Assembly: GCA_002709755.1 (NCBI GenBank)
Contig: PAQN01000028.1
Location: 4,180-42,334, forward strand
DNA: 38,155 bases
Direction: 5' to 3'
From: Phycisphaerae bacterium
Lineage (GTDB): Bacteria > Planctomycetota > Phycisphaerae > Phycisphaerales > SM1A02
The position numbers and the translations under genes are program-made. Under the pieces are notes generated by a model. It worked only from the letters and a program-made list of their open reading frames with translations, made no database searches and had not been told where the DNA came from. This document shows positions 8,601 to 16,151 of this stretch, one piece after another; within the stretch, counting starts at the first letter, position 1, and every line of letters starts with the position of its first letter.

Positions 8601-9449
8601 CCCATGCCTCTGATGCCCGGTGATGTGATCCTCGCCATCGACGACGAGGCGTTCGAGATCGGCGACACGGTCGAGAGCCACCTGAGAGGGAAGTCGGGAC
8701 GTGAAGTCGTGCTTCGCATTCGCAGACCCTCCGTTGATACCGATGACTCCATCGAGATGCTCACGCTCATCGAGCCGATCTCGAGCGGTGCTCAGGCCGC
8801 GCTGATCTACGACGAACAACTCGAATCCATCAGCGCCCGTGTCGATGAACTCTCGGATGGACGACTCGGATACCTGCACATCAAGTCGATGGATCAGGCA
8901 TCTCTCGATGTCTTCGAACGGGACCTCTACGCCGCTGCCGAAGGGAAAGAGGGTCTTCTCGTCGATGTTCGAAACAACGGTGGCGGTTGGACCGCCGACC
9001 GGGTGTTCGCCTCTCTCGACGCGAGACCCCACGCCTACACCGTGCCGCGTGGCGCCGACTCCTCACGAACGGATGGATATCCGCAGGATCGTCTCTTCAT
9101 CCAGCGATACGTGCTTCCTGTGAACATGCTCTGCAACGAGAACAGTTATTCCAACGCCGAGATCATCTCTCATGGTTTCAAGGCTCTCGAACGCGGGACG
9201 CTCGTCGGAACGCAGACCACCGGATCGGTGATCTCCACCGGCCGCGCGACCTTGATCGACGGCACGACCATTCGTACGCCGTTCCGTGGTTGGTATCTTC
9301 TCGACGGGACCGACATGGAGAACAACGGTGCGATGCCGGACATCGTGGTTCCTCAGACGCCCGAGGATGAATCCATGGGCCACGACGAACAGCTGCAGCG
9401 GGCGGTCGAGGATCTTCTCGAGCGTCTTCCAGAGACTGCAGGAGAGTGA
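5625..9449 (+). CDS. Exported tricorn-type protease (S41B) with inserted beta domain
   Basis: This encodes 1274 residues, about 200 longer than archaeal tricorn; GGAG lies 7 nt before the ATG. A signal peptide (residues 1-27, ending PSIAED) suggests a periplasmic site, unlike the cytosolic archaeal enzyme. Residues about 30-400 are PD40/WD-like propeller repeats (YPSLSPDGKDVVFSW). About 450-555 is an extra beta-rich domain (GDWVAECDIPGTG...), then an acidic linker and a second propeller (about 590-860) with another acidic loop near 770. Next come the tricorn C1 region with ASHTG (His948), a PDZ domain (GFEVLEVIPGSPAE, about 980-1060) and the S41 core with SYSNAE (Ser1176) and MENNG (Glu1232). 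These match tricorn's His746/Ser965/Glu1023. The residue after the nucleophile is Asn1177 where tricorn has Asp966, so cleavage preference may differ. Confidence 0.92.
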   Translation: MPCSKQRLFLLSALLLALGLHATPSIAEDVDLPRYPSLSPDGKDVVFSWRGDLWRVGIEGGKAVRLTSHPGVDSRSAWHPEGSVLVFESDRDGYRNIWSIDSNGDGLRQVVKGDTSAILSGFGVGSHGAPTVVFDGRFENDFYRGSRPYEVPLDGGQPTRVHDAFGSAAQRSPDGSRVLFERGRTSWTRRGKRGSGTRDIWLHSPEDGFVQLTTWDGNDGFPHWLDDETMLFLSDRELGAVNLYRQSIVPGVEMAERLTDFTEHDVTDFDVSADGRQVVLQNWDRLYALDLDDSMTPSEVRAIEIEANTDGLDRVVPKNVSSMVTEAELSPDGKVMAVVAYGDVWVRNVADGSPTRRVTESLAHDRSISWSPDGLRLYFTSDEEGTDGIYAAEVALSRSELQENWSSLMEPDSSEDESTEADDARETKPSVKPALGLKSKTTETKPPTPEGGSLTDISGDWVAECDIPGTGMVTVFLTFEAGDDGVMTVTFEAAEIVKGDGTVTIDPETGALSGELVLDNTMRIPLEGVSRGGTLTGQLDAVQGVIEFTASRVEAEDETNSKDDKEDKEDKDDEKTEDDPRLDPKRWHDALRFDISEVLVDDRNISDPKPSPDGRMLAVRQERGDVLLLDLATGEETMAREGWDRGTEFVWAPDSRALAVSQADLDFNYDIWFVPVDDPDAAVNVSRHPDNDLSPRFSADGRILVFSSERKEEAYDVYRVYLDRTLDGLLDTELDEYYADAKKAVKKRKPAEPWLPDLAADLDDDENEDSENESGDDPEWTPSLDDAYKRLDRMTSYTGNERTVRISPAGDQIVFQRSSGPSGTSGIWSVDWKGNGAKRLGSGSLGEFTLTGDKVATQGSSGGWLTASGSSKSIPISARIELDLEEQSSRKFDEAARIFGMVFYHPEMKGRDWEKIKRDYHQLASRAWTSDEFNWVAARMLGEMNASHTGIRTPGMSSPTRMSQGRLGTRHRRVDDGFEVLEVIPGSPAEIGPMPLMPGDVILAIDDEAFEIGDTVESHLRGKSGREVVLRIRRPSVDTDDSIEMLTLIEPISSGAQAALIYDEQLESISARVDELSDGRLGYLHIKSMDQASLDVFERDLYAAAEGKEGLLVDVRNNGGGWTADRVFASLDARPHAYTVPRGADSSRTDGYPQDRLFIQRYVLPVNMLCNENSYSNAEIISHGFKALERGTLVGTQTTGSVISTGRATLIDGTTIRTPFRGWYLLDGTDMENNGAMPDIVVPQTPEDESMGHDEQLQRAVEDLLERLPETAGE
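7314..7340 (+). repeat. Tandem 9-base repeat encoding an acidic/lysine linker
   Basis: Three in-frame copies of a nine-base unit (GACAAGGAA, GACAAGGAA, GACAAGGAC) encode repeated Asp-Lys-Glu/Asp in the linker of the tricorn-type protease. The unit could expand or contract without breaking the frame. Confidence 0.8.
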
Positions 9450-9453
9450 CGGC

Positions 9454-10092
9454 TTGAGTGAATCACAGCGCGACTGGTTTCGTTACCGCCCCCATCCCTG
9501 GCATGGTCTCTCCACCGGGGATGATCCGCCGGCTCGAATCGATGCCTTCATCGAGCTCACGCCTTTCGACGTGATCAAGTACGAGATCGAGAAGCGGACC
9601 GGCTATCTCATGGTCGATCGTCCGCAGAGAACGAGTTCCACGCCTCCCACCCCGTACGGATTCATTCCCCGTACCTGGTGCGGACGAAGAGTCGCGGCGC
9701 TCTCACCGAACTCCACGCGAGGCGACGGAGATCCGCTCGACGTCTGCGTGCTGACCGAGAGACCGGTCGATCGCACCGAGATCCTTCTCAAGGCGCACGT
9801 CATCGGTGGAATCAGCATGATCGATGGTGGCGAAGCCGATGACAAGGTCATCGCGGTGATGGATCGCGATGCCGTCTACGGCGAGGCGAGCGACATCGGC
9901 GATATTCCGATCGCTCTGGTCGACCGGCTTGAACATTACTTCGCGACCTACAAGCTCGTGCCGGGTGTCAGCAGTGAGGTGACCATCGCAGGTGTCTACG
10001 GGCGAGAGCATGCCATGAAGGTCGTGAAGGCTTCGATCGAGGATTATTCCGAAGAATACGGACACCTTGGCAGTGAGTCGGACCAGGGCTGA
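9454..10092 (+). CDS. ppa: Inorganic pyrophosphatase, family I
   Basis: This encodes 212 residues from a TTG at 9454, with GGAG 9 nt upstream inside the end of the protease gene. Any in-frame ATG is either far inside that gene or too late (9610), where it would remove conserved residues. The enzyme hydrolyses pyrophosphate to two phosphates in the cytoplasm, driving biosynthesis. Family signatures are present: EIEKRTG (substrate-binding Lys), YGFIPRTWCG, the metal site GDGDPLDVCVL, DDKVIAV and HYFATYK. It is longer than the roughly 175-residue E. coli enzyme, mainly by an N-terminal stretch (WFRYRPHPWHGL). Starting 4 nt after the protease stop, it is probably co-transcribed and translationally coupled. 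Confidence 0.9.
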   Translation: MSESQRDWFRYRPHPWHGLSTGDDPPARIDAFIELTPFDVIKYEIEKRTGYLMVDRPQRTSSTPPTPYGFIPRTWCGRRVAALSPNSTRGDGDPLDVCVLTERPVDRTEILLKAHVIGGISMIDGGEADDKVIAVMDRDAVYGEASDIGDIPIALVDRLEHYFATYKLVPGVSSEVTIAGVYGREHAMKVVKASIEDYSEEYGHLGSESDQG

Positions 10093-10104
10093 ATGCCCGG
10101 GACC

Positions 10105-11034
10105 TCAGCCGGGGTATTCATCGATCGAGGGATCCTCTTCAAGATCACTCGCGACCGCACCCGAGATCGATCTCGCCGCGTCCTCCGCGATCGTGTCGTA
10201 GATGCTCGCCAGCAGGCCCGTGATCGGAAACCGGCCTTCGAGTGGTGAAGGCCCCAGTCGCCTCAGCAAGGCCTGAGGAACATGCTCCGGCAGTGGCGCC
10301 GAGCGCGCCTCCGCCAGTGCGAATCCCGGTCTCCAGAACTCACCGATTCGATTCTCTATCGAGCCGACCGGGCTTGCGAGTCTGACGATGTCCGGATTCG
10401 TGTGTGCCTGAGACACGCCCTGGGTGCTGAGCATGCGGGCTTCCTGAAGATGGTTCCGGAACGTTTCAGCGTTGCGCCCTCGCATTTCGAGCGTGAGTTC
10501 CGGGAAGTCCTCCAGTCGTTCGAGAAGAACAAGGCAGGCCAGGACTTCATGCCAGGTTCTCTTCTTCGCGCCGTAGGTGGAGGTGATTCGGATCTCCTCA
10601 CGTGCGGGGATCAGAGGGTGGCCCGCCGCTTCGAATGGTTCCGCGACGATCTCGGGGAATTCGCCCGCAAGTAGCTTGGCTGCGTAGATCGCACCTCCCG
10701 CGGCGTTCTGAAGGACTCTCGTCCAGGCGGTGTCGTTCAACGACGGAAACTCGATTCGCACCGTGTGTGGTCTGGCTTCCACGCCCTGGATGACCGCTTC
10801 GACGAATCCGTTGCCAAGCTCGAATTTGGCGGTCTGGCCCGTTCGGCCGCATTCCTTCGCTTCCTCGAGCAGTGTCTCATCCTCATCGACACCCAGACGA
10901 TCCGCCCATTCACTGGCGGGCCATGGTCGGGGCCCGGCATCCTCCTTGCGTCGAAGTCGGATTCCGTTGCGCACCCGCCTGGGGCCTTCAGGTTTGGAGC
11001 GGGGCATGCCGCCCGGCGGTGGGGTGCTGCTCAT
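10105..11034 (-). CDS. SNF2-helicase partner of the SWIM-protein type, zinc cysteines lost
   Basis: This encodes 309 residues, and its ATG overlaps the helicase stop by 4 nt (ATGA at 11031-11034), so the two are co-translated. The layout follows SWIM zinc-finger proteins encoded beside bacterial SNF2 helicases: a basic N-terminus, FVEAVIQGVEARPHTVRIEF (residues about 76-95), WTRVLQNAAG, LLAGEFPE, LIPAREEIRI, then the finger, then LEMRGRN. The expected CxCx(n)CxH reads T-S-T, six residues, T-W-H at residues 151-162 (bases 10549-10584): all three cysteines are Thr and only His162 remains. It probably no longer binds zinc by this motif. It may recruit or regulate the helicase on DNA; that role is inferred from gene order. 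Confidence 0.7.
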   Translation of the reverse strand: MSSTPPPGGMPRSKPEGPRRVRNGIRLRRKEDAGPRPWPASEWADRLGVDEDETLLEEAKECGRTGQTAKFELGNGFVEAVIQGVEARPHTVRIEFPSLNDTAWTRVLQNAAGGAIYAAKLLAGEFPEIVAEPFEAAGHPLIPAREEIRITSTYGAKKRTWHEVLACLVLLERLEDFPELTLEMRGRNAETFRNHLQEARMLSTQGVSQAHTNPDIVRLASPVGSIENRIGEFWRPGFALAEARSAPLPEHVPQALLRRLGPSPLEGRFPITGLLASIYDTIAEDAARSISGAVASDLEEDPSIDEYPG

Positions 11035-14000
11035 GGCGAGCTCTCTTCCAGTGTTTCATGACGTATGGAAAGGATGTCCCGGAGTTGTCCTGTCGAGAGT
11101 TCCGTCAGCCATGACTCGCCTGCACCGATGATGCGTGCCGCCAGTTCGGTCTTCTGTTCGATCATCTGATCGATTCTCTCTTCAAGGGTTCCGGCGCTGA
11201 TCATCTTGTGAACATTGACGGTTCGGTCCTGCCCGATTCGAAACGCCCGGTCCGTGGCCTGATTCTCCACCGCAGGGTTCCACCATCGGTCGTAGTGGAA
11301 GACGTGATTCGCCGCGGTGAGGTTCAGTCCCACGCCACCGGCCTTCAGGCTGAGGATGAAGATGGGACACGACGGATCCTTCGACTGGAAGCGATCGACC
11401 AGCTGGTCTCGTCGCAGCTGGGGTGTGCCGCCGTGCAGGAACAGGGGTTCGATGTCGAAGGCATGCCTGATCATCGAAACCAGCAGATGGCCCATTCTTC
11501 TGTATTGCGTGAAAATCAGAGCCCGATCCTGGGTCGCGGTGACCTCTTCGAGCATTTCCATCATTCGTGTCGATTTTCCCGAGCGCAGGGGGTCGATTTC
11601 CCCCGTCTCGAGTCCGATCGACTCGAGATAGTGTGCAGGGTGATTGCAGATCTGCTTCAGTTTGACCAGGGATGCGAGCACGAGTCCTCTGCGTCGGATC
11701 CCTTCGGCGCTGTCCACCTTGCGAAGCATCTCCTCCACGACCGCATCGTAGAGCTGCACCTGCTCTTCGGAGGGTGTGACGTTCTGCTTGCTCTGGACAA
11801 GCGGGGGAAGGTCGGTGATGACGTTCGGGTCGGTCTTCAGTCTTCGAAGAATGAAGGGCTGGACCAGCTCACGAAGCCGACGCGCCTGTCGCTCGTCACG
11901 ATGTCGTTCGATCGGCACGGCGAATCGTTTTCTGAAATCACCATTGCTTCCGAGGAAGCCCGGGCAGCAGAATTCCATGATCGACCACAGTTCCGCCAGT
12001 CTGTTCTCGACCGGGGTACCGGTCAGCGCGATCCTGCGGTGGGTCTTGAGAGAGCGGATCGCCGCCGTCTGCTTCGTCGGCGGATTCTTGATGTGCTGGG
12101 CTTCATCCAGAGTGACTCGCCACCAGTTGATGTTTCGAAGCAGCTCCTGATCACGTGTGACCAGCGCGTACGTGGTGACGATGACGTCCGTCTTCTCCGC
12201 AAGCTCGATGAACTCGTCACCCAGCGGTCTGGTCGCGCCATGCTGGAGATGAACCGTGAGCTCCGGTGCGAATCTCGAGAATTCACGTTTCCAGTTGCCG
12301 AGCACGGACATCGGAACCACCAGCAGCGTCGGTCCGATGTGCGCCGGATCCGCGGCCTGCTGTCGCTCGTGCTGGAGCAGGGCGATCAGTTGAATGGTCT
12401 TGCCCAGGCCCATGTCGTCGGCGAGGCAGGCGCCCAGTCCGAATCGATCCAGGAACGCGAGCCAGCTGAGTCCCGAGAGCTGGTATGGACGAAGCTCTCC
12501 CTGGAAGAGTTCCGGCTGTTCGAGATTCTCGATGGTGCGCTCGCCGGTCTCCTGATCGATCTCTCCGAAGATCTGTGCCACCCACCCGGTGGCCTTCATG
12601 CCGAGAATCGGAATCGGAATCTCCGCTTTCTCGACCCCATGCGCAAGACGCATGGCCTCGAGGACGGTCATCTCTCCGCCGGGATGTTCCTCGATGAATT
12701 TCGCGGCGCCTTCGACGTCTTCCTCCCGGATCTCGACCCAGGTCCCGTTGATGCGCACCAGAGGCGCACCTTGAGCCGCGAGCTTGCGGAATTCCTCGAC
12801 CGAGACGGGTTTGTCTCCAAGCGTGATCTGCCATGAGTAGTCGATCAGGGTGTGCAACCCGAGTTCGCCTTCTCGTCCCGGACCCGCTCCCCATTGACCG
12901 TTCTCCAGTTCGGACAATGGTTGAGAATCCACCACCATGTGGGCTGCCAGCCGGCTGCGAACCTGACCCCACCATGAGGGGACGAGGACCTCTATGCCGC
13001 TTTCCTGAAGAATCGGTCTGGTCTCACGCAGGAATTCATATGCCTTGGCAAGCGGCAGATCGATGCCGCAGGGTGAGGCATCTTCCAGTGACGATTCGAG
13101 AATCGGGTACAGACGTGCCGCTCTGGCGAGTTCGGCGAGCAGGACATCCGCGGCGGTCTCGCTTTCATTGCCGATCTGCGAGAGCATTCTGTCGCCGACC
13201 GAATCCGGATCCCAGATCTGTTCGGCATCGATCACGATCGGCGGGTCGTCGGTCGTCACGAGATGGAATGAGAGGCGCCAGGGTCCTGTCGGAACCTCGT
13301 CCGGATCATCGCTCGTGGTGAAAGGCTCGGAAAGTTGAAGACAGAGTCTGACCATTCGTGAGGCGCTTCTGTCATCGAGATGGGAGATCCACTGCCGTGC
13401 CGAGCGAAGGATCTGTGCTTCGCCGCCATGGATGACCGGTATGGCGTTGTCTTCATGAAGAAGCCCCGACAGCCAGCCAGCGTGCTGATCCGCGAGAAGA
13501 TCACGATCCTCGAGGGCATCCGGATAATCATCCGCGATGAGAATCCTGCGAACCGCCCGGTCGCACATCGTCCGAAGGGCGTTTTCCATCAGGCTCCATG
13601 CATCGCTGTCACCGTTCTCCTCGATCGCACAGACGATCGCGGGCGTGGATGAAAGCAGGTGGGCGGCTCGTGCACTGGTCTCACGATCGTTCAGCCATGG
13701 AAGCCAGTTCGCCCTGAGGATTCCGTCGCGTTGCTGGATCATCGTTGGTATGAAGCGTTGTTCTGCCAGCAGTTCCAGCACCAGGCGTCCGGTCTCGATC
13801 CAGTACCGTGCGTCATGACCCAGCGTCGCGTCCTTGGCGGGAAGCCCTTCCTCAAGTCGCACGAGGCATTCAGCCGCATGGCTCGCCTTGATCTTCAACA
13901 GCGGGATCCTGACGGGGTGAAGTTCGAGACCATCGATGGAGTCGAGACTCCATCCGAGCTCCGAACCGAGTCGCTCGCTCGGCTCCACCAGAAGACCATC

Positions 14001-14438
14001 ATCGTTCAGGCGGTGGGGAAGACGCATCGTGAGCGTGCTACTGCCTTCCACCATCTCTTCAGTGATCACACCTGCGTCGAGAAGCAGCGATTCGAGCGCT
14101 CTCGGGCTGGCGGCGTAGGCGTGATCGACCGTCGGAATCGAATTGAGTTGTCGGGCCGGGTGCCCGGATCGTTCAGTCGTCGAAGTGGACTCTTCGGCAG
14201 ACGCCACGCCCGGGTCGGTCTCGATCTCTTCAAGGGTCGCTTCGAGATCATCACCGGCATGAATCTCCCGGCTCCCCGGACCCAGCAGGTCATTCAGTGC
14301 GAGTCGTGCATCGGATGCCGATTCCGCCCAGATATGAATTCCATTGTCTGCCCAGGCGGTGTGAAAGACCAACATTCTTCGCGCAACCTCCGAGGCCACA
14401 TGATGTTCTTGTTCGAACGGATCATGATGTGAACCCAT
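11031..14438 (-). CDS. SNF2-family DNA helicase/translocase (HepA/RapA-like)
   Basis: This encodes about 1135 residues. The ATG at 14438 follows an in-frame TTG at 14441. An ATG at 14375, with GGAGG 11 nt upstream, is also plausible because family members begin near that point (MLVFHTAW). Residues 1-600 are the bacterial SNF2-associated region (IHIWAE...; QGAPLVRINGTWVEI). The ATPase follows: LADDMGLGKTIQLIALL (Walker A, about residue 670), DEAQH (about 777), LTGTPVENRLAELWS, and in the second lobe LKAGGVGLNLTAANHV and ATDRAFRIGQ. The set defines a complete SF2/SNF2 motor that moves on double-stranded DNA or remodels protein-DNA complexes. The partner gene at 10105 follows in the same operon. 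Confidence 0.92.
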   Translation of the reverse strand: MGSHHDPFEQEHHVASEVARRMLVFHTAWADNGIHIWAESASDARLALNDLLGPGSREIHAGDDLEATLEEIETDPGVASAEESTSTTERSGHPARQLNSIPTVDHAYAASPRALESLLLDAGVITEEMVEGSSTLTMRLPHRLNDDGLLVEPSERLGSELGWSLDSIDGLELHPVRIPLLKIKASHAAECLVRLEEGLPAKDATLGHDARYWIETGRLVLELLAEQRFIPTMIQQRDGILRANWLPWLNDRETSARAAHLLSSTPAIVCAIEENGDSDAWSLMENALRTMCDRAVRRILIADDYPDALEDRDLLADQHAGWLSGLLHEDNAIPVIHGGEAQILRSARQWISHLDDRSASRMVRLCLQLSEPFTTSDDPDEVPTGPWRLSFHLVTTDDPPIVIDAEQIWDPDSVGDRMLSQIGNESETAADVLLAELARAARLYPILESSLEDASPCGIDLPLAKAYEFLRETRPILQESGIEVLVPSWWGQVRSRLAAHMVVDSQPLSELENGQWGAGPGREGELGLHTLIDYSWQITLGDKPVSVEEFRKLAAQGAPLVRINGTWVEIREEDVEGAAKFIEEHPGGEMTVLEAMRLAHGVEKAEIPIPILGMKATGWVAQIFGEIDQETGERTIENLEQPELFQGELRPYQLSGLSWLAFLDRFGLGACLADDMGLGKTIQLIALLQHERQQAADPAHIGPTLLVVPMSVLGNWKREFSRFAPELTVHLQHGATRPLGDEFIELAEKTDVIVTTYALVTRDQELLRNINWWRVTLDEAQHIKNPPTKQTAAIRSLKTHRRIALTGTPVENRLAELWSIMEFCCPGFLGSNGDFRKRFAVPIERHRDERQARRLRELVQPFILRRLKTDPNVITDLPPLVQSKQNVTPSEEQVQLYDAVVEEMLRKVDSAEGIRRRGLVLASLVKLKQICNHPAHYLESIGLETGEIDPLRSGKSTRMMEMLEEVTATQDRALIFTQYRRMGHLLVSMIRHAFDIEPLFLHGGTPQLRRDQLVDRFQSKDPSCPIFILSLKAGGVGLNLTAANHVFHYDRWWNPAVENQATDRAFRIGQDRTVNVHKMISAGTLEERIDQMIEQKTELAARIIGAGESWLTELSTGQLRDILSIRHETLEESSP

Positions 14439-14478
14439 CAACTCGCCCGTTCCATGCTGGGCGGATTGGATTCGATAA

Positions 14479-14551
14479 TGATTCCGCTGGGGCTCGAACC
14501 CAGGACCTAGCGATTAAAAGTCGCGTGCTCTACCAACTGAGCTACGGAATC
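14479..14551 (-). tRNA. tRNA-Lys(UUU)
   Basis: This is a 73-nt cloverleaf with a 7-bp acceptor stem (GATTCCG with CGGAATC), a 4-bp D stem (GCTC/GAGC), the anticodon loop CTTTTAA with anticodon TTT, and a 5-bp T stem with TTCGAGC loop. The discriminator is A and CCA is not encoded. The outermost anticodon-stem pair (27-43) is a C-U mismatch. Confidence 0.95.
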
Positions 14552-14854
14552 AGGAATTCCCGATTCTAGCGGATATCCCATGAATTTCCCCACCAACCCC
14601 CCCTCCACATTTGATTCAGAGGCGAAAAATGCCGGATCTAGGTCCGGAAGGGGGAGGAATACGTCGTTCTCGGTGGATCAGTGTGGACTCGACCCCGTTC
14701 CCTGCCGATTGAAGATGTGCCTCCTTGAAAATCAAGGGGTCATGGTTTCGATTCAGCCACTCGATCACCTGTCCGAGCGCCACGACACCGGCGTTCCGGC
14801 AAGCCCGATCCTCTCCGTCTTTCGATGGAATGCATGCACTTTCAGGGAGCTTCT
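14552..14854. other. Non-coding gap between tRNA-Lys and the TolB-like gene
   Basis: No supported gene is seen in 303 nt. It holds the putative tRNA -10 box, a C-rich run (14597-14606) facing a G-rich run (14648-14657), an imperfect palindrome at 14632-14647 and a small perfect hairpin at 14723-14737 (6-bp stem, AAA loop). It presumably carries the promoters of both flanking genes, which diverge. Confidence 0.5.
14563..14568 (-). promoter_or_regulatory. Possible -10 box for tRNA-Lys
   Basis: TAGAAT on the minus strand lies 11 nt upstream of the mature tRNA 5' end. No convincing -35 box was found at the usual distance, so this is tentative. Confidence 0.3.
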
Positions 14855-16006
14855 ATGTTCGGTTCACACACGTTTCGTCTTCATCTACTGATTGGATCCG
14901 CGGCACTTCTCTGGTTGGCTGGTTGTCAGACCTCCGGCACCCAATGGGAGGCCAGTGATGTCTCCTCGACTGACTACGCGTCCGGATCGGAGTGGTCGTT
15001 CAAGGCCACGACCGAAGACTCCACCGGATCGTCCTATTCCGGTGTCTATTCGTACATGAGTGACGATTTCTGGGCTGACGGACCACATGGAAGTCAGAAC
15101 AGTATTTCACAGGTCAGTTTCGCGACCGAAGGATCGGATTTCGATCCGGAAATCGACCCGTCCGGAACGTCGCTCGTCTACGCCTCCACCCAGCATGCGA
15201 CCAAGGCGGATCTGTACCGCAAGCGAATCGACGGCAAGACGATCACGCGACTCACTTCCGATCCCGCTGAAGACGTCATGCCCGCGATCAGCGCCGATGG
15301 CAAATGGATCGCATTCGCCAGCGATCGTTCCGGAAACTGGGACATCTGGATGATGCCCTTCGAAGGTGGTCCCGCGACGCAGATGACGTTCGATTCCGAT
15401 CATGAGCTTCACCCCAGCTTTTCACCTGATGGTTCCGAACTCACCTACTGCCGTCGCAACAGTCGAAGTGGCAGCTGGGAGATCTGGAGCTACCGTCTGG
15501 ATTCACCCGGGACCCGCACGTTTGTCTGTGACGGATTGTTCCCCCAGTGGTGCCCTGACGGCAGTCGTTCGACGCTTCTGTTCCAGCGTGCACGTCAGCG
15601 TGGAAGTCAGTTCTTCAGCATCTGGACGGTCGATTTCAGCCAAGGCGAATGTTCGAATCCCACTGAAATCGTCGCCGCCAGCGACACCGCGATCATGCAC
15701 CCCAACTGGTCTCCGAACGGCGAGTTGATCTGCTACTGCACCGTGAAGAATCCGGGTTCCGTCGCGAACTGGCCGACTCAGGCCGATGTCTGGATGGTTG
15801 GCGTCGATGGTTCAGGGCAGGCACCACTCACACAGGGCGCCCATCGAAACATGCAGCCGACCTGGAGCAAGGATGGCCGAATCTTCTTCGTCTCCGATCG
15901 CGGAGGTCAGGACGTCATCTGGGCCATTGCTGCCGCGTCATCGACCCCTGCCACGCCGGGAAGCCGATTTGCAACGGTTGATCCCTCCAGTGGCAATGAC
16001 GACTGA
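14855..16006 (+). CDS. TolB-like beta-propeller lipoprotein
   Basis: This encodes 383 residues from the ATG at 14855; AGGGAG lies 6 nt before it, which favours it over the ATG at 14825. The signal peptide ends in WLAGC (Cys24), so it should be a lipoprotein on the periplasmic or outer-membrane face. From residue about 95 it is a run of PD40/WD40-like propeller repeats: FDPEIDPSGTSLVYAST, MPAISADGKWIAFASDRSG, HPSFSPDGSELTYCRRNS, HPNWSPNGELICYCT, QPTWSKDGRIFFVSDRGG. These match the propeller of TolB, but no TolB N-terminal domain is obvious; the segment between (residues 25-90) is Ser/Thr-rich. No tol or pal genes are adjacent, so a Tol role is not implied. Confidence 0.85.
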   Translation: MFGSHTFRLHLLIGSAALLWLAGCQTSGTQWEASDVSSTDYASGSEWSFKATTEDSTGSSYSGVYSYMSDDFWADGPHGSQNSISQVSFATEGSDFDPEIDPSGTSLVYASTQHATKADLYRKRIDGKTITRLTSDPAEDVMPAISADGKWIAFASDRSGNWDIWMMPFEGGPATQMTFDSDHELHPSFSPDGSELTYCRRNSRSGSWEIWSYRLDSPGTRTFVCDGLFPQWCPDGSRSTLLFQRARQRGSQFFSIWTVDFSQGECSNPTEIVAASDTAIMHPNWSPNGELICYCTVKNPGSVANWPTQADVWMVGVDGSGQAPLTQGAHRNMQPTWSKDGRIFFVSDRGGQDVIWAIAAASSTPATPGSRFATVDPSSGNDD

Positions 16007-16028
16007 ATCCGCTCTTTCATCGCATTTC

Positions 16029-16071
16029 ACCCTCTCACCAGTGTGTCTGGTGGGAGGGTTTCTTTGTTTTT
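16029..16071 (+). terminator. Rho-independent terminator after the TolB-like gene
   Basis: A 12-bp stem (CCCTCTCACCAG pairing with CTGGTGGGAGGG, one G-T wobble) has a 5-base loop and is followed by TTTCTTTGTTTTT. Confidence 0.9.
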
Positions 16072-16151
16072 GGAATCAGGCTTGCATGAGATCCTGCATG
16101 AACACTTCAAGCCTTCAAATCGGTCGCCTCATCCCGTCTTTTCGGCAATTT

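Noticed and set aside
7932-9032. 366-residue frame antisense to the tricorn-type protease
   Set aside because: It lies opposite conserved PDZ and S41 sequence and has no recognisable protein features.
11208-12836. 542-residue open frame antisense to the SNF2 helicase
   Set aside because: It is a shadow of a gene whose helicase motifs are intact; its translation shows no domain or signal and has low-complexity charge runs typical of antisense frames in GC-rich DNA.
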